Below, piece by piece: positions 8,550 through 17,486 of a DNA stretch of 64,000 bases. The translations under genes and the position numbers were made by a program. The first letter of the stretch is position 1; each line of letters starts with the position of its first letter. The DNA comes from Paraburkholderia edwinii (GTDB lineage: Bacteria; Pseudomonadota; Gammaproteobacteria; Burkholderiales; Burkholderiaceae). The DNA is taken from contig NZ_CP080096.1 in assembly GCF_019428685.1 (NCBI RefSeq), positions 2,604,001 through 2,668,000 of the forward strand. The letters are read 5' to 3'. Under the pieces are notes generated by a model. It was given only the letters and a program-made list of their open reading frames with translations, was not told the origin of the DNA and searched no databases.

Positions 8550-11500
8550 CTATGCCTCGACAATGCCCGGGCTGCGCTGCTCGCGCCGCTCGCGCATCCA
8601 GCTATCGAGCTGCACCGACGACAACGGCCGCGCAATCCAGAAGCCCTGCAACTCGTCGCAGCCGATCCGGCGCAGCAGATTCGCCTCGCGTTCGTTTTCG
8701 ACACCCTCCGCGACCACACGCAAGCCGAGCATATGCCCGAGCCCGACGATCGCCTCGACGATCGCGAGATCGGTCGGCTTGTCGAGCTTGTTGTGCACGA
8801 AGGTGCGGTCGATCTTCAGCCGGTCGAGCGGAAAGCGGTTCAGATAACTGAGGCTCGAATAGCCGGTGCCGAAGTCGTCGAGCGAGATGCGCATGCCGAG
8901 CGCGCGAATCGCGTCGATCGTCGCGATATTGCGTTGCGCGCCGTCGAGCAACACCGATTCAGTGATCTCGAGTTCGAGACGTTGCGGCGCGACCTGGTGC
9001 TTCGCCAGGCTCGCCTTCAGCGTATCGATCAGCGTGTCGTCGCGCAGCTGCACCGTCGACAGATTGATCGACAGGGTGAGACCGGCGAGCGGCCCGTCGC
9101 GCCAGCACGCAAGCTGCCGGCACGCCTCGTCGATGACCCACGCGCCGATCGGCACGATCAGGCGTGTCTCTTCGGCAAGCGGGATAAACTGCGCGGGCGA
9201 CAGACGGCCGAGCTCGTTGCTGTCCCATCGCAGCAGCGCCTCCACCGCGATCACCTCGCCGCTCTTCGTATCGATGCACGGTTGATACGCGAGCCACAGT
9301 TCGTCGCGCTCGATCGCCGTGCGCAAGCTCGCTTCGAGTGCGAGCCGCCTCCGGCTGCGCTCGATCATGTCCGGCGCAAAGAACTTCGCGAGGTTGCGCC
9401 CCGCCGCCTTCGCCTGATACATCGCAAGGTCGGCGTTCTGCATCAGCGTATCGAGATCGAGTCCGTCTTCCGGGTACATCGCGATGCCGACGCTGCACGA
9501 TACCTGGATCGCCGTGCCGTTGATGTCGTGCGTCTCGCCGACGAGTGGAATCATGCGCTCCTCGATGGTTCGCGCGACATCGACCGCATTCGCCGCGCCG
9601 TTCAGGATTACCGTGAATTCGTCGCCGCCGAGGCGGCTCACAGTATCGTCGTGCCGAACCGAGCGCACGAGGCGCGCGGCCACCGAACGCAGCAAACCAT
9701 CGCCGATATGATGACCAAGCGAATCGTTGATGTCCTTGAAGCGGTCGAGATCGATAAACAGCACGGCAACGCGCCGGCCGGTGCGCTTCGCGGTATCGAG
9801 CGCGACCGCAAGCCGCTTCTTGAAGAGCGCGCGATTCGGCAGTTCGGTGAGAAAGTCGTGCTCGGCGAGAAACTGGATGCGCGCTTCGCTCTTCTTGCGG
9901 TCGCTGATATCGATCAGCGTGCAGATGTAATGCGAGACCTGCCCTTCCGTATCGCGCACCACGCTCACCATCAGCCACGCCGGATAATCGCCGCCATGCC
10001 GGCGCCGCACGTGCGCTTCGCCGTTCCACGTGCTCGCGCGATCGACCATCCGCGCCAGCGTCGCGAAACTATCATCGTCGCCGGGCAAGCCGTCGACGAT
10101 AAAGCCGGGCGCACGGCCCGTCACGTCTTCGGACCGATAGCCGGTGGTTCGATAAAACGCCGCATTGGCGGTCAGCACGCGGTAGCCGTTGTCGAGAATC
10201 AGGATCGCCTCGGACGATGCCTCGAACACACGCGCCCACAGTTCGAGCCGCTGTTCCATGAGCTTGATCTGATTGATCGGCGTAAACGCGGTCAGAATCG
10301 CATCCTGCCCCTGGAAGCTCAGGCGCCGCGCCGACAGCATCGCCCACGTCGATTCGTCGGTGGCCTTCCAGTGCACCTCGAATTCGTCGACCGCCTCGCG
10401 ATCGGATAACTGCTGGAAAAAGCGCGCTCGCGTGCCCGAATCGAGGCCGCGCGCCCACGGGTCGATCGCGCAGCCGTTGAGCCAGAAGAGTGCGGGACGA
10501 TTCGCATGCAGCACCTCGTGACCCGGCACCGCGGTCACCACCATCGGCACCGGCGTCGCTTCGACCAGCGCATGCTGCGCCGCCGAGGCGCGCGCGGTCG
10601 CGGCCAGTTCCTTCTGCACGTCGCGCTCGCGATCGAGTTGCTCGAGCATCTCGTTGAAGCCGTTCACGAGCACGCCGATTTCGTCCTGACTGTGCCAGCG
10701 CGCCCGCAGCGAGTGGTCGCCGGTACGCCGCACGGTATCCATCACACGCGCAAGCTGGCGCAGCGGCCGCGAGATCTGCAGCGCGACCGTGTACACCATC
10801 GTCAGAATGCCGAACAACAGGAACAGCACCGTGCCCAGATGCAGCCACATGCGCGCGTACAGCGCGCGCACGCGTTCGCGCAGCAGGCGGTCGAGTTCGA
10901 TGCCGGTCATGCGCCACGTTTCGCCGACGTCCGTCACGACGCGCTGCCGCGCGGCATCGGCCGCGGCGAACAGCGCCGAATCCGCGTCCGCATCGCCGCT
11001 ATCGACAATCGCACGCGCCGCGCGCCGGTAGTCTTCGACTGCGGCGTTCATGCGCTGGATCGACGGGCCGAGCGCGCGATCGAGCTCGTGATCGGCCGCC
11101 ACCGCTTCCGCGAAGTCCGTGTGCAATCCTTGCAGCACCGCATCGAGCTGGCCTTCGCGCACCAGATAGCGTGTGCGCACCAGGTCCACCGCGGCGGGCC
11201 GCATATCGTCGCGCAGGCCGCTGCCGATCTGATTGATCGCATCGAGCAAGGCGGGATAACGCAAGATAGACAGCGACATCGAGTAGTAGCTGTCGAGGTC
11301 GGGGTCGAGAATCAGGTTCGACTGATTGCCGATGCGCGTGACGAGCTCGCGGCACGCGAACAGCGCGTTGTTGACCTCGGTGGCATTCAGGGCCGAGCCA
11401 TTCGCGAGCGTGATCAGCGCGTGCCGCACGCGCTGGTTCAGTTGTGCGCTTTGCATCGCCGCGCCGTATTGCGTTTCGGCGTCTTCGAGCGCGAGCGCGG

Positions 11501-11753
11501 TCTGCTGCAGCGTGTGTGCGGGCACGTGCGCGCCCGCTCCTGCCTGCGCAACCTCGACCACCGCATCGCGCACCGAGCGCAAATAGATGTTCCCGACAAT
11601 CTCCTTGTTCGAGAAATCGATAGCGATGTACTTCTCGTGAATCAGAATGCCGCTGATATAGACGACCGCGCTCAGGTCCAGTAAATAAATGAGCAGAAGC
11701 TTCCGGCCGACGCGCAAACGTGCGAGCAGACGAAAGAAGAGATTGCGTTTCAT
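8550..11753 (-). CDS. membrane PAS-GGDEF-EAL cyclic-di-GMP protein
   Basis: A 1067-residue sensor that should make and/or degrade cyclic di-GMP. Order: transmembrane helix (about 17-38), periplasmic/helical sensor (about 40-290), second transmembrane helix, HAMP (about 310-365), two PAS-like regions (about 390-510 and 515-635), GGDEF (motif RLGGDEF near 708) and EAL (AVEALLRW near 837). An inhibitory-site RxxD (RHDD) lies five residues before GGDEF. EAL catalytic motifs ELEITESVLL and SLDDFGTGYSSLSYL are intact. Both enzymatic domains therefore look competent. Upstream of the ATG is an unusual array of AAAGG-containing 10-bp repeats. Confidence 0.92.
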   Translation of the reverse strand: MKRNLFFRLLARLRVGRKLLLIYLLDLSAVVYISGILIHEKYIAIDFSNKEIVGNIYLRSVRDAVVEVAQAGAGAHVPAHTLQQTALALEDAETQYGAAMQSAQLNQRVRHALITLANGSALNATEVNNALFACRELVTRIGNQSNLILDPDLDSYYSMSLSILRYPALLDAINQIGSGLRDDMRPAAVDLVRTRYLVREGQLDAVLQGLHTDFAEAVAADHELDRALGPSIQRMNAAVEDYRRAARAIVDSGDADADSALFAAADAARQRVVTDVGETWRMTGIELDRLLRERVRALYARMWLHLGTVLFLLFGILTMVYTVALQISRPLRQLARVMDTVRRTGDHSLRARWHSQDEIGVLVNGFNEMLEQLDRERDVQKELAATARASAAQHALVEATPVPMVVTAVPGHEVLHANRPALFWLNGCAIDPWARGLDSGTRARFFQQLSDREAVDEFEVHWKATDESTWAMLSARRLSFQGQDAILTAFTPINQIKLMEQRLELWARVFEASSEAILILDNGYRVLTANAAFYRTTGYRSEDVTGRAPGFIVDGLPGDDDSFATLARMVDRASTWNGEAHVRRRHGGDYPAWLMVSVVRDTEGQVSHYICTLIDISDRKKSEARIQFLAEHDFLTELPNRALFKKRLAVALDTAKRTGRRVAVLFIDLDRFKDINDSLGHHIGDGLLRSVAARLVRSVRHDDTVSRLGGDEFTVILNGAANAVDVARTIEERMIPLVGETHDINGTAIQVSCSVGIAMYPEDGLDLDTLMQNADLAMYQAKAAGRNLAKFFAPDMIERSRRRLALEASLRTAIERDELWLAYQPCIDTKSGEVIAVEALLRWDSNELGRLSPAQFIPLAEETRLIVPIGAWVIDEACRQLACWRDGPLAGLTLSINLSTVQLRDDTLIDTLKASLAKHQVAPQRLELEITESVLLDGAQRNIATIDAIRALGMRISLDDFGTGYSSLSYLNRFPLDRLKIDRTFVHNKLDKPTDLAIVEAIVGLGHMLGLRVVAEGVENEREANLLRRIGCDELQGFWIARPLSSVQLDSWMRERREQRSPGIVEA

Positions 11754-11760
11754 GAAGTGC

Positions 11761-11800
11761 GGGACCTTTAACGGCCTTTACGGACCTTTAGGGGCCTTTA
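11761..11800 (-). repeat. four 10-bp repeats carrying AAAGG before the GGDEF-EAL gene
   Basis: On the minus strand the sequence TAAAGGYCCN occurs four times with an exact 10-bp period, ending 7 bp before the ATG. Each copy contains a Shine-Dalgarno-like AAAGG. The nearest is about 13 nt from the start codon, further than usual. Confidence 0.85.
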
Positions 11801-12006
11801 GACCTTGACGCCGATAACTGAACAAAACACCTTTAAGCGTCACGTATTCCGAAGAATCGTAAGCCCCGGTGAATGTACCTGTCTGTATCTATCGGCGCAT
11901 GATATGCGCACATTAATCGTATTTGAGCGATTCCCTACAACGGTGCGTACGTGCGCCAGAACGGCGCACGACCAAACGTTTGCCGGCACGTATCGGTGCT
12001 TCGGTG

Positions 12007-13197
12007 TTATCGCGCGTCGGGCGCTGACGTGGACGACGTAGCCGGCGAGGTTTCGCGCTGCGTCTCGATCTCCGCGAGAATTTTCGACGTATGCTCGCCG
12101 ACCGCGGGCACCGGTTTCATGACCGGCTCGATGCCTGCAATCGTGACCGGCGGCAAAAACATATCGTGCGGGCCGCTTTCGGTCCCGACGCTGCGATAGC
12201 GATTGCGCGCGCGCAGTTGCGGATGCTCGAGCAGCGCGTCGACGTCGTTCATGCGCCCATTGGCGATCGCGGCGCGATCGAGCCTTGCGATCACTTCGTC
12301 GCTAGTCCAGGCGGCAAAGTGCTGACGGATGGTTGCTTCGAGCACTTCGCGGTTCGCGACGCGCAACGAGTTCGTCACATAACGCGCATCGGTTGCGACG
12401 GTCGCGTCGCCGAGCACGATTTCGCAGAATTTCTGCCACTCGCGTTCATTCTGGATGCCGAAGAATACGACCTTGCCGTCGCCGGCCGGAAACGGCCCGT
12501 ATGGCGCGATCGTCGCGTGCCGTGCGCCGCTGCGCGGCACCGGTTCGCCGCGGCCGCGCGTGTAGTACGCGGGATAGCTCATCCACTCGGTCAGCGCGTC
12601 GAACAGCGATACTTCGAATGCATAGCCTTTGCCGGTGCGTGCGCGCTGATGCAGGCCCATCAGGATGCCGTTCAATGCATACATGCCCGTTGCGATGTCG
12701 GCGATTGCAACACCGCATTTCGAAGGCGTTTCAGGCGTGCCATTGATCGACAGGAAACCGGTTTCGCATTGCACGAGCAGGTCATACGCTTTCTTGTCGC
12801 TATACGGGCCGCCCGAGCCGTAGCCCGAGATATCGCACGCAATAAGGCGCGGAAAACGCGCCACCAGCGACTTCGCATCGAGTCCGAGACGCGCCGCCGC
12901 GCCCGGCGCGAGGTTCTGGATAAACACATCGGCCTGGCCAAGCAGCGTTTCCAGCGAAGCGCGCGCGTCGTCCGCCTTGATATCGAGCGCGAGGCTTTCC
13001 TTCGAACGGTTGGTCCAGACGAACTGGCTCGACAGCCCATCCATGGCCGTGTCGTAGTTGCGCGCGAAGTCGCCGACTTCCGGCCGTTCGATCTTGATCA
13101 CGCGTGCGCCCCAATCGGCGAGGTGACGGCTGGCGAGCGGCGCGGCAATCGCCTGTTCGAGCGAGACGACGGTGATGTCGTCGAGTGGCAGATTCAT
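12007..13197 (-). CDS. CoA-transferase family III (CaiB/BaiF)
   Basis: A 396-residue class III CoA-transferase that would move CoA onto an organic acid via an enzyme aspartyl-CoA anhydride. Evidence is the N-terminal LEQAIAAPLASRHLADWGARVIKIERPEVGDFAR block, the conserved NRSKESLALDIK segment, and YDLLVQCETGFLSINGTPE. A strong GGAGG precedes the ATG. It is the last gene of a three-gene unit with an LctP permease and a CitE-like lyase, so activation of a dicarboxylate such as citramalate or malate is a reasonable guess. The substrate cannot be read from sequence. Confidence 0.9.
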   Translation of the reverse strand: MNLPLDDITVVSLEQAIAAPLASRHLADWGARVIKIERPEVGDFARNYDTAMDGLSSQFVWTNRSKESLALDIKADDARASLETLLGQADVFIQNLAPGAAARLGLDAKSLVARFPRLIACDISGYGSGGPYSDKKAYDLLVQCETGFLSINGTPETPSKCGVAIADIATGMYALNGILMGLHQRARTGKGYAFEVSLFDALTEWMSYPAYYTRGRGEPVPRSGARHATIAPYGPFPAGDGKVVFFGIQNEREWQKFCEIVLGDATVATDARYVTNSLRVANREVLEATIRQHFAAWTSDEVIARLDRAAIANGRMNDVDALLEHPQLRARNRYRSVGTESGPHDMFLPPVTIAGIEPVMKPVPAVGEHTSKILAEIETQRETSPATSSTSAPDAR

Positions 13198-13254
13198 TTC
13201 AAACGTCCTCCAGATTCCATGTCGTGTGCGGCGTGTCCAGTCGTCTTCACGCGT

Positions 13255-15183
13255 TCACGTGAGCTGCGGCACCATCCAGTTGAGCAGCGGCGTCGATTGC
13301 AGCCAGACGAGCAGGCTCAACGCGGCGATCATCAGCACGGTCCAGCCTGCGACACGCCGGAACAGCACGCCTTCGCGGCCCATCATGCCGACCGCGACGG
13401 CGCCGACCGCGAGGTTTTGCGGCGAGATCGCCTTGCCGACCACGCCGCCTGTCGTGTTGGCGGCCGTCAACAGGATGTCGGAGAGTCCCGTGTGATGTGC
13501 GGTCGTGTACTGCAGCATGCCGAACAACGCGTTCGCTGACGTGTCGGAACCGGTCAGCGCGGTCGCGAACCAGCCGAGCACCGGCGACACCGGTGCGAAT
13601 GCCGGGCCCGCGTTCGCGGCCCAGATGCCGAGCGTCACGATCTGGCCGGACAGGTTCATCACATAGGCGACGCCGACCACGCAGCAGACAGTGAAGATTG
13701 CCCAGCGCAACTCGTGCAGGTTCTGCAGATACACGCGCGCTGCGACCGATAAACGGAGCTTCAGAATGGGCACCGCAATCAACCCTGCGATCAGCACGAT
13801 CGAGCCTGCGGACAGAATCCATTCGAATTTCGCGCTCGTCGCGGAGACGGCCTTGCCGGACGGCGCGACGACATGCAGGAACGGCCAGGGGAATGTGGTC
13901 GTGAAGCGGCCGAGCAGATGGCCGAGCCAGCCGATCTGCGTCGATGCGACGACCAGAATCACGGCTGCGTAGGGCGCGAGTGCGCGGACGATGTCGGCGG
14001 CGCTGTCGTGGGGTTGTGCTTGTTGCTGTGCTTGTTGCGCTAGTTGCTTCGCTTTCGATGCGGTATGCGCCTGCGCCTCTGCGTGCGGGTTGCCGTTCGC
14101 TGCGCTGCTGCGTGCACGCGAACCGCGTTGCGCGTCGGCTGCCTGAGCCGCGCCTGGCGGAAACTGCGAACCGGCGGGCGTCATCGGCATCGCAAGCGTC
14201 GCGCCGTGCGCGGCCGCGACGGAGAATGCGCCCGCGTGCTGCGCTTCGCCAACCGCGCCGCCGGCCGTGCCTTTGTCGGCCGCGCCTTTATTACGCTGCG
14301 CATCGTGCCGCGCGCGATATGCGCCTGCTGCATCCGACGTTCCGGCGTCGCTCAACTCCGCGCGCAATACGCGCGGCGACCACACTTGCAGAAACGCGAT
14401 CGAAACCGCGGCACAAATCAGCGCCGCGACGATATCGACGAGTTCGACCGGCAACAACATCGAGCCGCCAAACTGACCCAATGCAAAGCACACGCCCGCG
14501 ATCACCGCGAGCGGCCACACTTCCTTGAGACCACGCCGGCCGTCGACGATAAACACGAGAATCAGCGGGATAAACAGTGCGAGCAGCGGCGCCTGACGTC
14601 CGACCATCACGCTGATCTCGTGCACGGGCAAGCCCGTGATTTTCGCGAGCACGGTAATCGGCAGACCGAGCGCACCGAACGCAACCGGGCTCGTATCCGC
14701 AATCAGACACACGGCCGCCGCCTTGAGCGGTTCGACGCCGATCGAAATCAGCAGCACCGCGCAGATCGCCACCGGTGCGCCACCGCCCGCAAGCGCTTCG
14801 AGCAGCGCGCCGAAGCAGAACGCGATCAGCACCGCCTGCACGCGCTGGTCCGCGCTGACGCGTGCCAGCGAACGGCGCAACACATCGGCATGACCGCTTT
14901 CCTGCGTCAGTTTGAACAGCCAGATCGCGTTGATGCCGATCCAGATAATCGGAAAGAACCCGATCGCAGCGCCTTCGGCCGCGCCACTGACGGTCGTGCC
15001 GAGCGGCATGCCGTAGACGAACAGCGCGACGACCATCGACACGACGAGCGAAGCAAGCGCGGCCCAGCGCGCCGCCATTCGCAGCACGCCAAGCAGCAGA
15101 AACAGGGTGAGCAGCGGCAGCACCGCAAATGCGGCCGACGCGCCGATCGAATGGGCGACGGGATCGAATATTTGTGTGTACAT
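13255..15183 (-). CDS. LctP-family organic-acid permease
   Basis: A 642-residue polytopic permease of the lactate permease family (LctP/GlcA). Motifs include GIGFFPIIWIGINAIWLFKLT-like (about 76-94), FCFGALLEALAGGGAPVAI (about 118-136), and C-terminal FAPVSPVLGWFATALTGSDTSANALFG. It is about 90 residues longer than usual because of a hydrophilic low-complexity insertion (about residues 275-390, rich in Ala, Gly, Gln, His) between two halves of the membrane domain. A GGAG site precedes the ATG. It lies between the CoA-transferase and the CoA-ester lyase genes and probably imports their substrate. Confidence 0.9.
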   Translation of the reverse strand: MYTQIFDPVAHSIGASAAFAVLPLLTLFLLLGVLRMAARWAALASLVVSMVVALFVYGMPLGTTVSGAAEGAAIGFFPIIWIGINAIWLFKLTQESGHADVLRRSLARVSADQRVQAVLIAFCFGALLEALAGGGAPVAICAVLLISIGVEPLKAAAVCLIADTSPVAFGALGLPITVLAKITGLPVHEISVMVGRQAPLLALFIPLILVFIVDGRRGLKEVWPLAVIAGVCFALGQFGGSMLLPVELVDIVAALICAAVSIAFLQVWSPRVLRAELSDAGTSDAAGAYRARHDAQRNKGAADKGTAGGAVGEAQHAGAFSVAAAHGATLAMPMTPAGSQFPPGAAQAADAQRGSRARSSAANGNPHAEAQAHTASKAKQLAQQAQQQAQPHDSAADIVRALAPYAAVILVVASTQIGWLGHLLGRFTTTFPWPFLHVVAPSGKAVSATSAKFEWILSAGSIVLIAGLIAVPILKLRLSVAARVYLQNLHELRWAIFTVCCVVGVAYVMNLSGQIVTLGIWAANAGPAFAPVSPVLGWFATALTGSDTSANALFGMLQYTTAHHTGLSDILLTAANTTGGVVGKAISPQNLAVGAVAVGMMGREGVLFRRVAGWTVLMIAALSLLVWLQSTPLLNWMVPQLT

Positions 15184-15288
15184 CAGGGTGTCTCCTTCGC
15201 CCGGTTACGAGCGTTCCTTTTTGCTTTCTTTGTCGATGCCTGTCGAGTTCGCTACCTAGCGGGCGTTAAGCGTTTTCAGGGCGCGCTT

Positions 15289-16260
15289 TCAGGCCGATAT
15301 GGCGGCAAGCACGCGGCGCGCCTCGCGCGCAATCGCTTCGTCGACCATGCGGCCATCGACGACCGCCGCGCCCGCGTCGCATGCGTCGATCACGCGCTTC
15401 GCCCATTCGACGCGCTGCGCCGAGGGTGTAAACGCGGCATTGATCGGCGCGACATGCGACGGATGAATCGCCGTCTTGCCGACGAAGCCGTTCGTGCTCG
15501 CGAAATCGAGTTCGGTTTGCAGAATCGCGGCGTCGTGGATCGCGAAGCATGGCGAGTCGAGCGCCGGCACGCCGGCCTGCGCACACGCGCTCGCGACACG
15601 GCAACGCGCCCATTGCAGCGCAAGCGATGCCGGCTGCGCGCCGACATCGGAAGCGTAGTCGGCTGCGCCGAAGTTCAGCGCGGCGATATGAACGCTCGAC
15701 CCATGGACGCTCGACCCATGGACGTTCGACCCATGAACGCTCGACCCATGGACGTTCGACCCATGAACGCTCGGCACGCTCGCCTGCGCAATCGAAACAG
15801 CCGCATCGAGGCCGCGCGCCGATTCGATCATCGGCACGAGCTTGCACGCCTTCCGAGCTTCGTCGAGCAGCGTGCCGACCTGCGTAACCTCCGCGGCCGA
15901 CTCGATCTTTGGAAGCAGAATGAAATGCGGCGCGCGTGCCGCGTCGAGCAGCATCAGCAAGTCATCGAGCCCCCAGCGCGTGCGCGGCGAGTTGATGCGC
16001 ACGGCCAGCGTCGGCAGCGCGCCGCTGTCCGGCGCATCGAGCAGCCGGCGAACCTCATTGCGCGCGGCCGTCTTCTGGTCGGGCTGGATTGCGTCTTCGA
16101 GATCGACGATCAGCACGTCGACGCCGCTTTTCTTCGCATTCGCGAAACGATCCGGTCGCGTGGCAGGTGTGAACAGCCAGCTGCGCATGCGGGTGCTTTC
16201 GCCGATGCGATCGCGGGTGACATCGATGTCGAGGATGGAACCGTTGGGGTTGAAAGACAT
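15289..16260 (-). CDS. CitE-like CoA-ester lyase (HpcH/HpaI aldolase family) with repeat insert
   Basis: Predicted 323-residue TIM-barrel lyase of the CitE/malyl-/citramalyl-CoA lyase group, cleaving a beta-hydroxyacyl-CoA. Core motifs: MRSWLFTPATRPDRF (about 25-39), VDLEDAIQPDQKTAAR, RINSPRTRWGLDD, FILLPKIESAAEV, and LNFGAADYASDVG. An in-frame 15-bp minisatellite adds the pentapeptide VHGSN/S five times (about residues 165-190), just before the LNFGAADY strand. MRSWLF at codon 25 is an alternative start; neither start has a clear ribosome-binding site. It is the first gene of the unit with the permease and CoA-transferase, and divergent from a LysR gene. Confidence 0.88.
   Translation of the reverse strand: MSFNPNGSILDIDVTRDRIGESTRMRSWLFTPATRPDRFANAKKSGVDVLIVDLEDAIQPDQKTAARNEVRRLLDAPDSGALPTLAVRINSPRTRWGLDDLLMLLDAARAPHFILLPKIESAAEVTQVGTLLDEARKACKLVPMIESARGLDAAVSIAQASVPSVHGSNVHGSSVHGSNVHGSSVHGSSVHIAALNFGAADYASDVGAQPASLALQWARCRVASACAQAGVPALDSPCFAIHDAAILQTELDFASTNGFVGKTAIHPSHVAPINAAFTPSAQRVEWAKRVIDACDAGAAVVDGRMVDEAIAREARRVLAAISA
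15691..15780 (-). repeat. 15-bp in-frame minisatellite inside the CoA-ester lyase
   Basis: There are five full copies of RACGYTCGACCCATG (plus-strand reading) at 15691-15765 plus a diverged sixth to 15780. Copies differ only at the first and fifth bases. Translated on the minus strand they give VHGSS/VHGSN units. The 15-bp period keeps frame whatever the copy number. Confidence 0.95.
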
Positions 16261-16348
16261 GAAGTTGACGCTAAAGCAAAGTGTCTGGCCGATAGCGTCA
16301 ATGTAGTGGCTTCAGGAAAAGCGTGGAAATACGGCTGTGGAATACGGG

Positions 16349-16367
16349 GTATAGGTATAACCTATAC
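16349..16367. promoter_or_regulatory. LysR-type operator palindrome
   Basis: GTATAGG (16349-16355) and CCTATAC (16361-16367) form a perfect inverted repeat around TATAA. It contains the LysR-family T-N11-A signature. It lies between the divergent lyase operon and the LysR gene, about 70-90 bp from each start, the expected place for the recognition-binding site. Confidence 0.8.
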
Positions 16368-16435
16368 GCGCACCGGCAACGCGACATTGCGGTGCGGTGC
16401 AGCACGGCACATACCGTCACACAGCAGGATCGATC

Positions 16436-17431
16436 ATGGATATCAGGCAGCTCAAGTATTTCGTCGCGATTATCGACGCAGGCAGCTTCTCCAAAGCCGC
16501 GGAACGGCTATTCGTCGCGCAGCCCTCGTTAAGCCAGCAGATGGCGGGCCTCGAAACCGAGCTAAAAACGAAGCTGCTGTTGCGCAGTGCACAAGGCGTC
16601 GCGCCAACCACCGCGGGCAGCACGCTATACCGCCATGCACGGCTCGTGCTGCGGCAAATGGAACAGATCCGCAACGACGTGCGCGAAGACAGCGGCAGCG
16701 AAGCGGGCGCGGTTGCGGTCGGCGTGCCGACCACCGTGGCGGCCGTCCTCGCGTTGCCGCTATTCGAACGCATTCGCAAGCGCTTTCCCGGCATCCGCCT
16801 GCAGATTTTCGAAAGCATGAGCGGCCATATCAGCGAAATGCTGCCGAACGGACGCCTCGATCTCGCGCTGCTGTTCCGCGATTCCGAAACGCGCGGCATT
16901 TCGGTCATTCCGGTGTTCGACGAAGAGCTCTACGTGCTCGGCAACGCGGGGCTCTCGCTGCGCAAGTCGACCACGACCTGCCCGCTTGCGTCGCTCGCGA
17001 ACGTGCCGCTCGTTTCGCCGAGCCCCGCGAACGGCTTGCGGTTAGTGATCGAGCGCACGTTTCAGCGCGAGGACGTCGAGCTCAATATCGTGGCCGACGT
17101 CGATTCATTGCCGACGCTCGTTGCGATCGCGGCCGAAGGCTCCGCGTGCACGATTCTGCCGGCGGCGGCGCTCGCGCAACGCGAACCGGCCGCGCGGCCC
17201 GTGATGCGCAAGATCGTGCAACCGGTCATGACGCGGCCGGTCAGCGTGTGCTGGTCGCACGCGGTGCCGATCAGCGCGGCAGCGCTTGCGGTGCGCAAGG
17301 CGATAGTCGAACTGATTCGCGAACTGCATGCGCACGGCAAATGGATCGGCATTACGCTGCGCCCTGAGCCTGATGAAGCGACGCTTTCCGATACCAGCGG
17401 GTGGTCGGGCAGCGCGCTGGCGATGGACTAG
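16436..17431 (+). CDS. LysR-family transcriptional regulator
   Basis: A 331-residue LysR regulator. The N-terminal winged helix (MDIRQLKYFVAIIDAGSFSKAAERLFVAQPSLSQQ, residues 1-36) is intact and is followed by a standard substrate-binding domain (about 90-300). The sequence resembles the CynR/Nac branch. The start at MDIRQ fits the family; the frame continues upstream without conserved sequence. It is divergent from the lyase-permease-CoA-transferase unit with a T-N11-A palindrome between them, so it most likely controls that unit in response to its substrate or a CoA derivative. Confidence 0.92.
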   Translation: MDIRQLKYFVAIIDAGSFSKAAERLFVAQPSLSQQMAGLETELKTKLLLRSAQGVAPTTAGSTLYRHARLVLRQMEQIRNDVREDSGSEAGAVAVGVPTTVAAVLALPLFERIRKRFPGIRLQIFESMSGHISEMLPNGRLDLALLFRDSETRGISVIPVFDEELYVLGNAGLSLRKSTTTCPLASLANVPLVSPSPANGLRLVIERTFQREDVELNIVADVDSLPTLVAIAAEGSACTILPAAALAQREPAARPVMRKIVQPVMTRPVSVCWSHAVPISAAALAVRKAIVELIRELHAHGKWIGITLRPEPDEATLSDTSGWSGSALAMD

Positions 17432-17486
17432 CTTCGACGGGCATAGGAAATTCCGATAGCGCGTAAGGCAACCGCGAAATCGAACG

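Noticed and set aside
7902..10409. Plus-strand open frame of 835 codons across acpA and the GGDEF-EAL gene
   Set aside because: It overlaps both genes out of frame and shows no conserved motif.
11895..11909. GCGCAT-GAT-ATGCGC inverted repeat between the GGDEF-EAL and CoA-transferase genes
   Set aside because: Arms are only 6 bp of GC-rich sequence, common by chance here; no gene start is placed to use it.
14044..17367. Plus-strand open frame of about 1100 codons over the permease and lyase genes
   Set aside because: Antisense to two recognisable genes, extreme Arg/His/Ala content, no domain; a GC-skew mirror frame.
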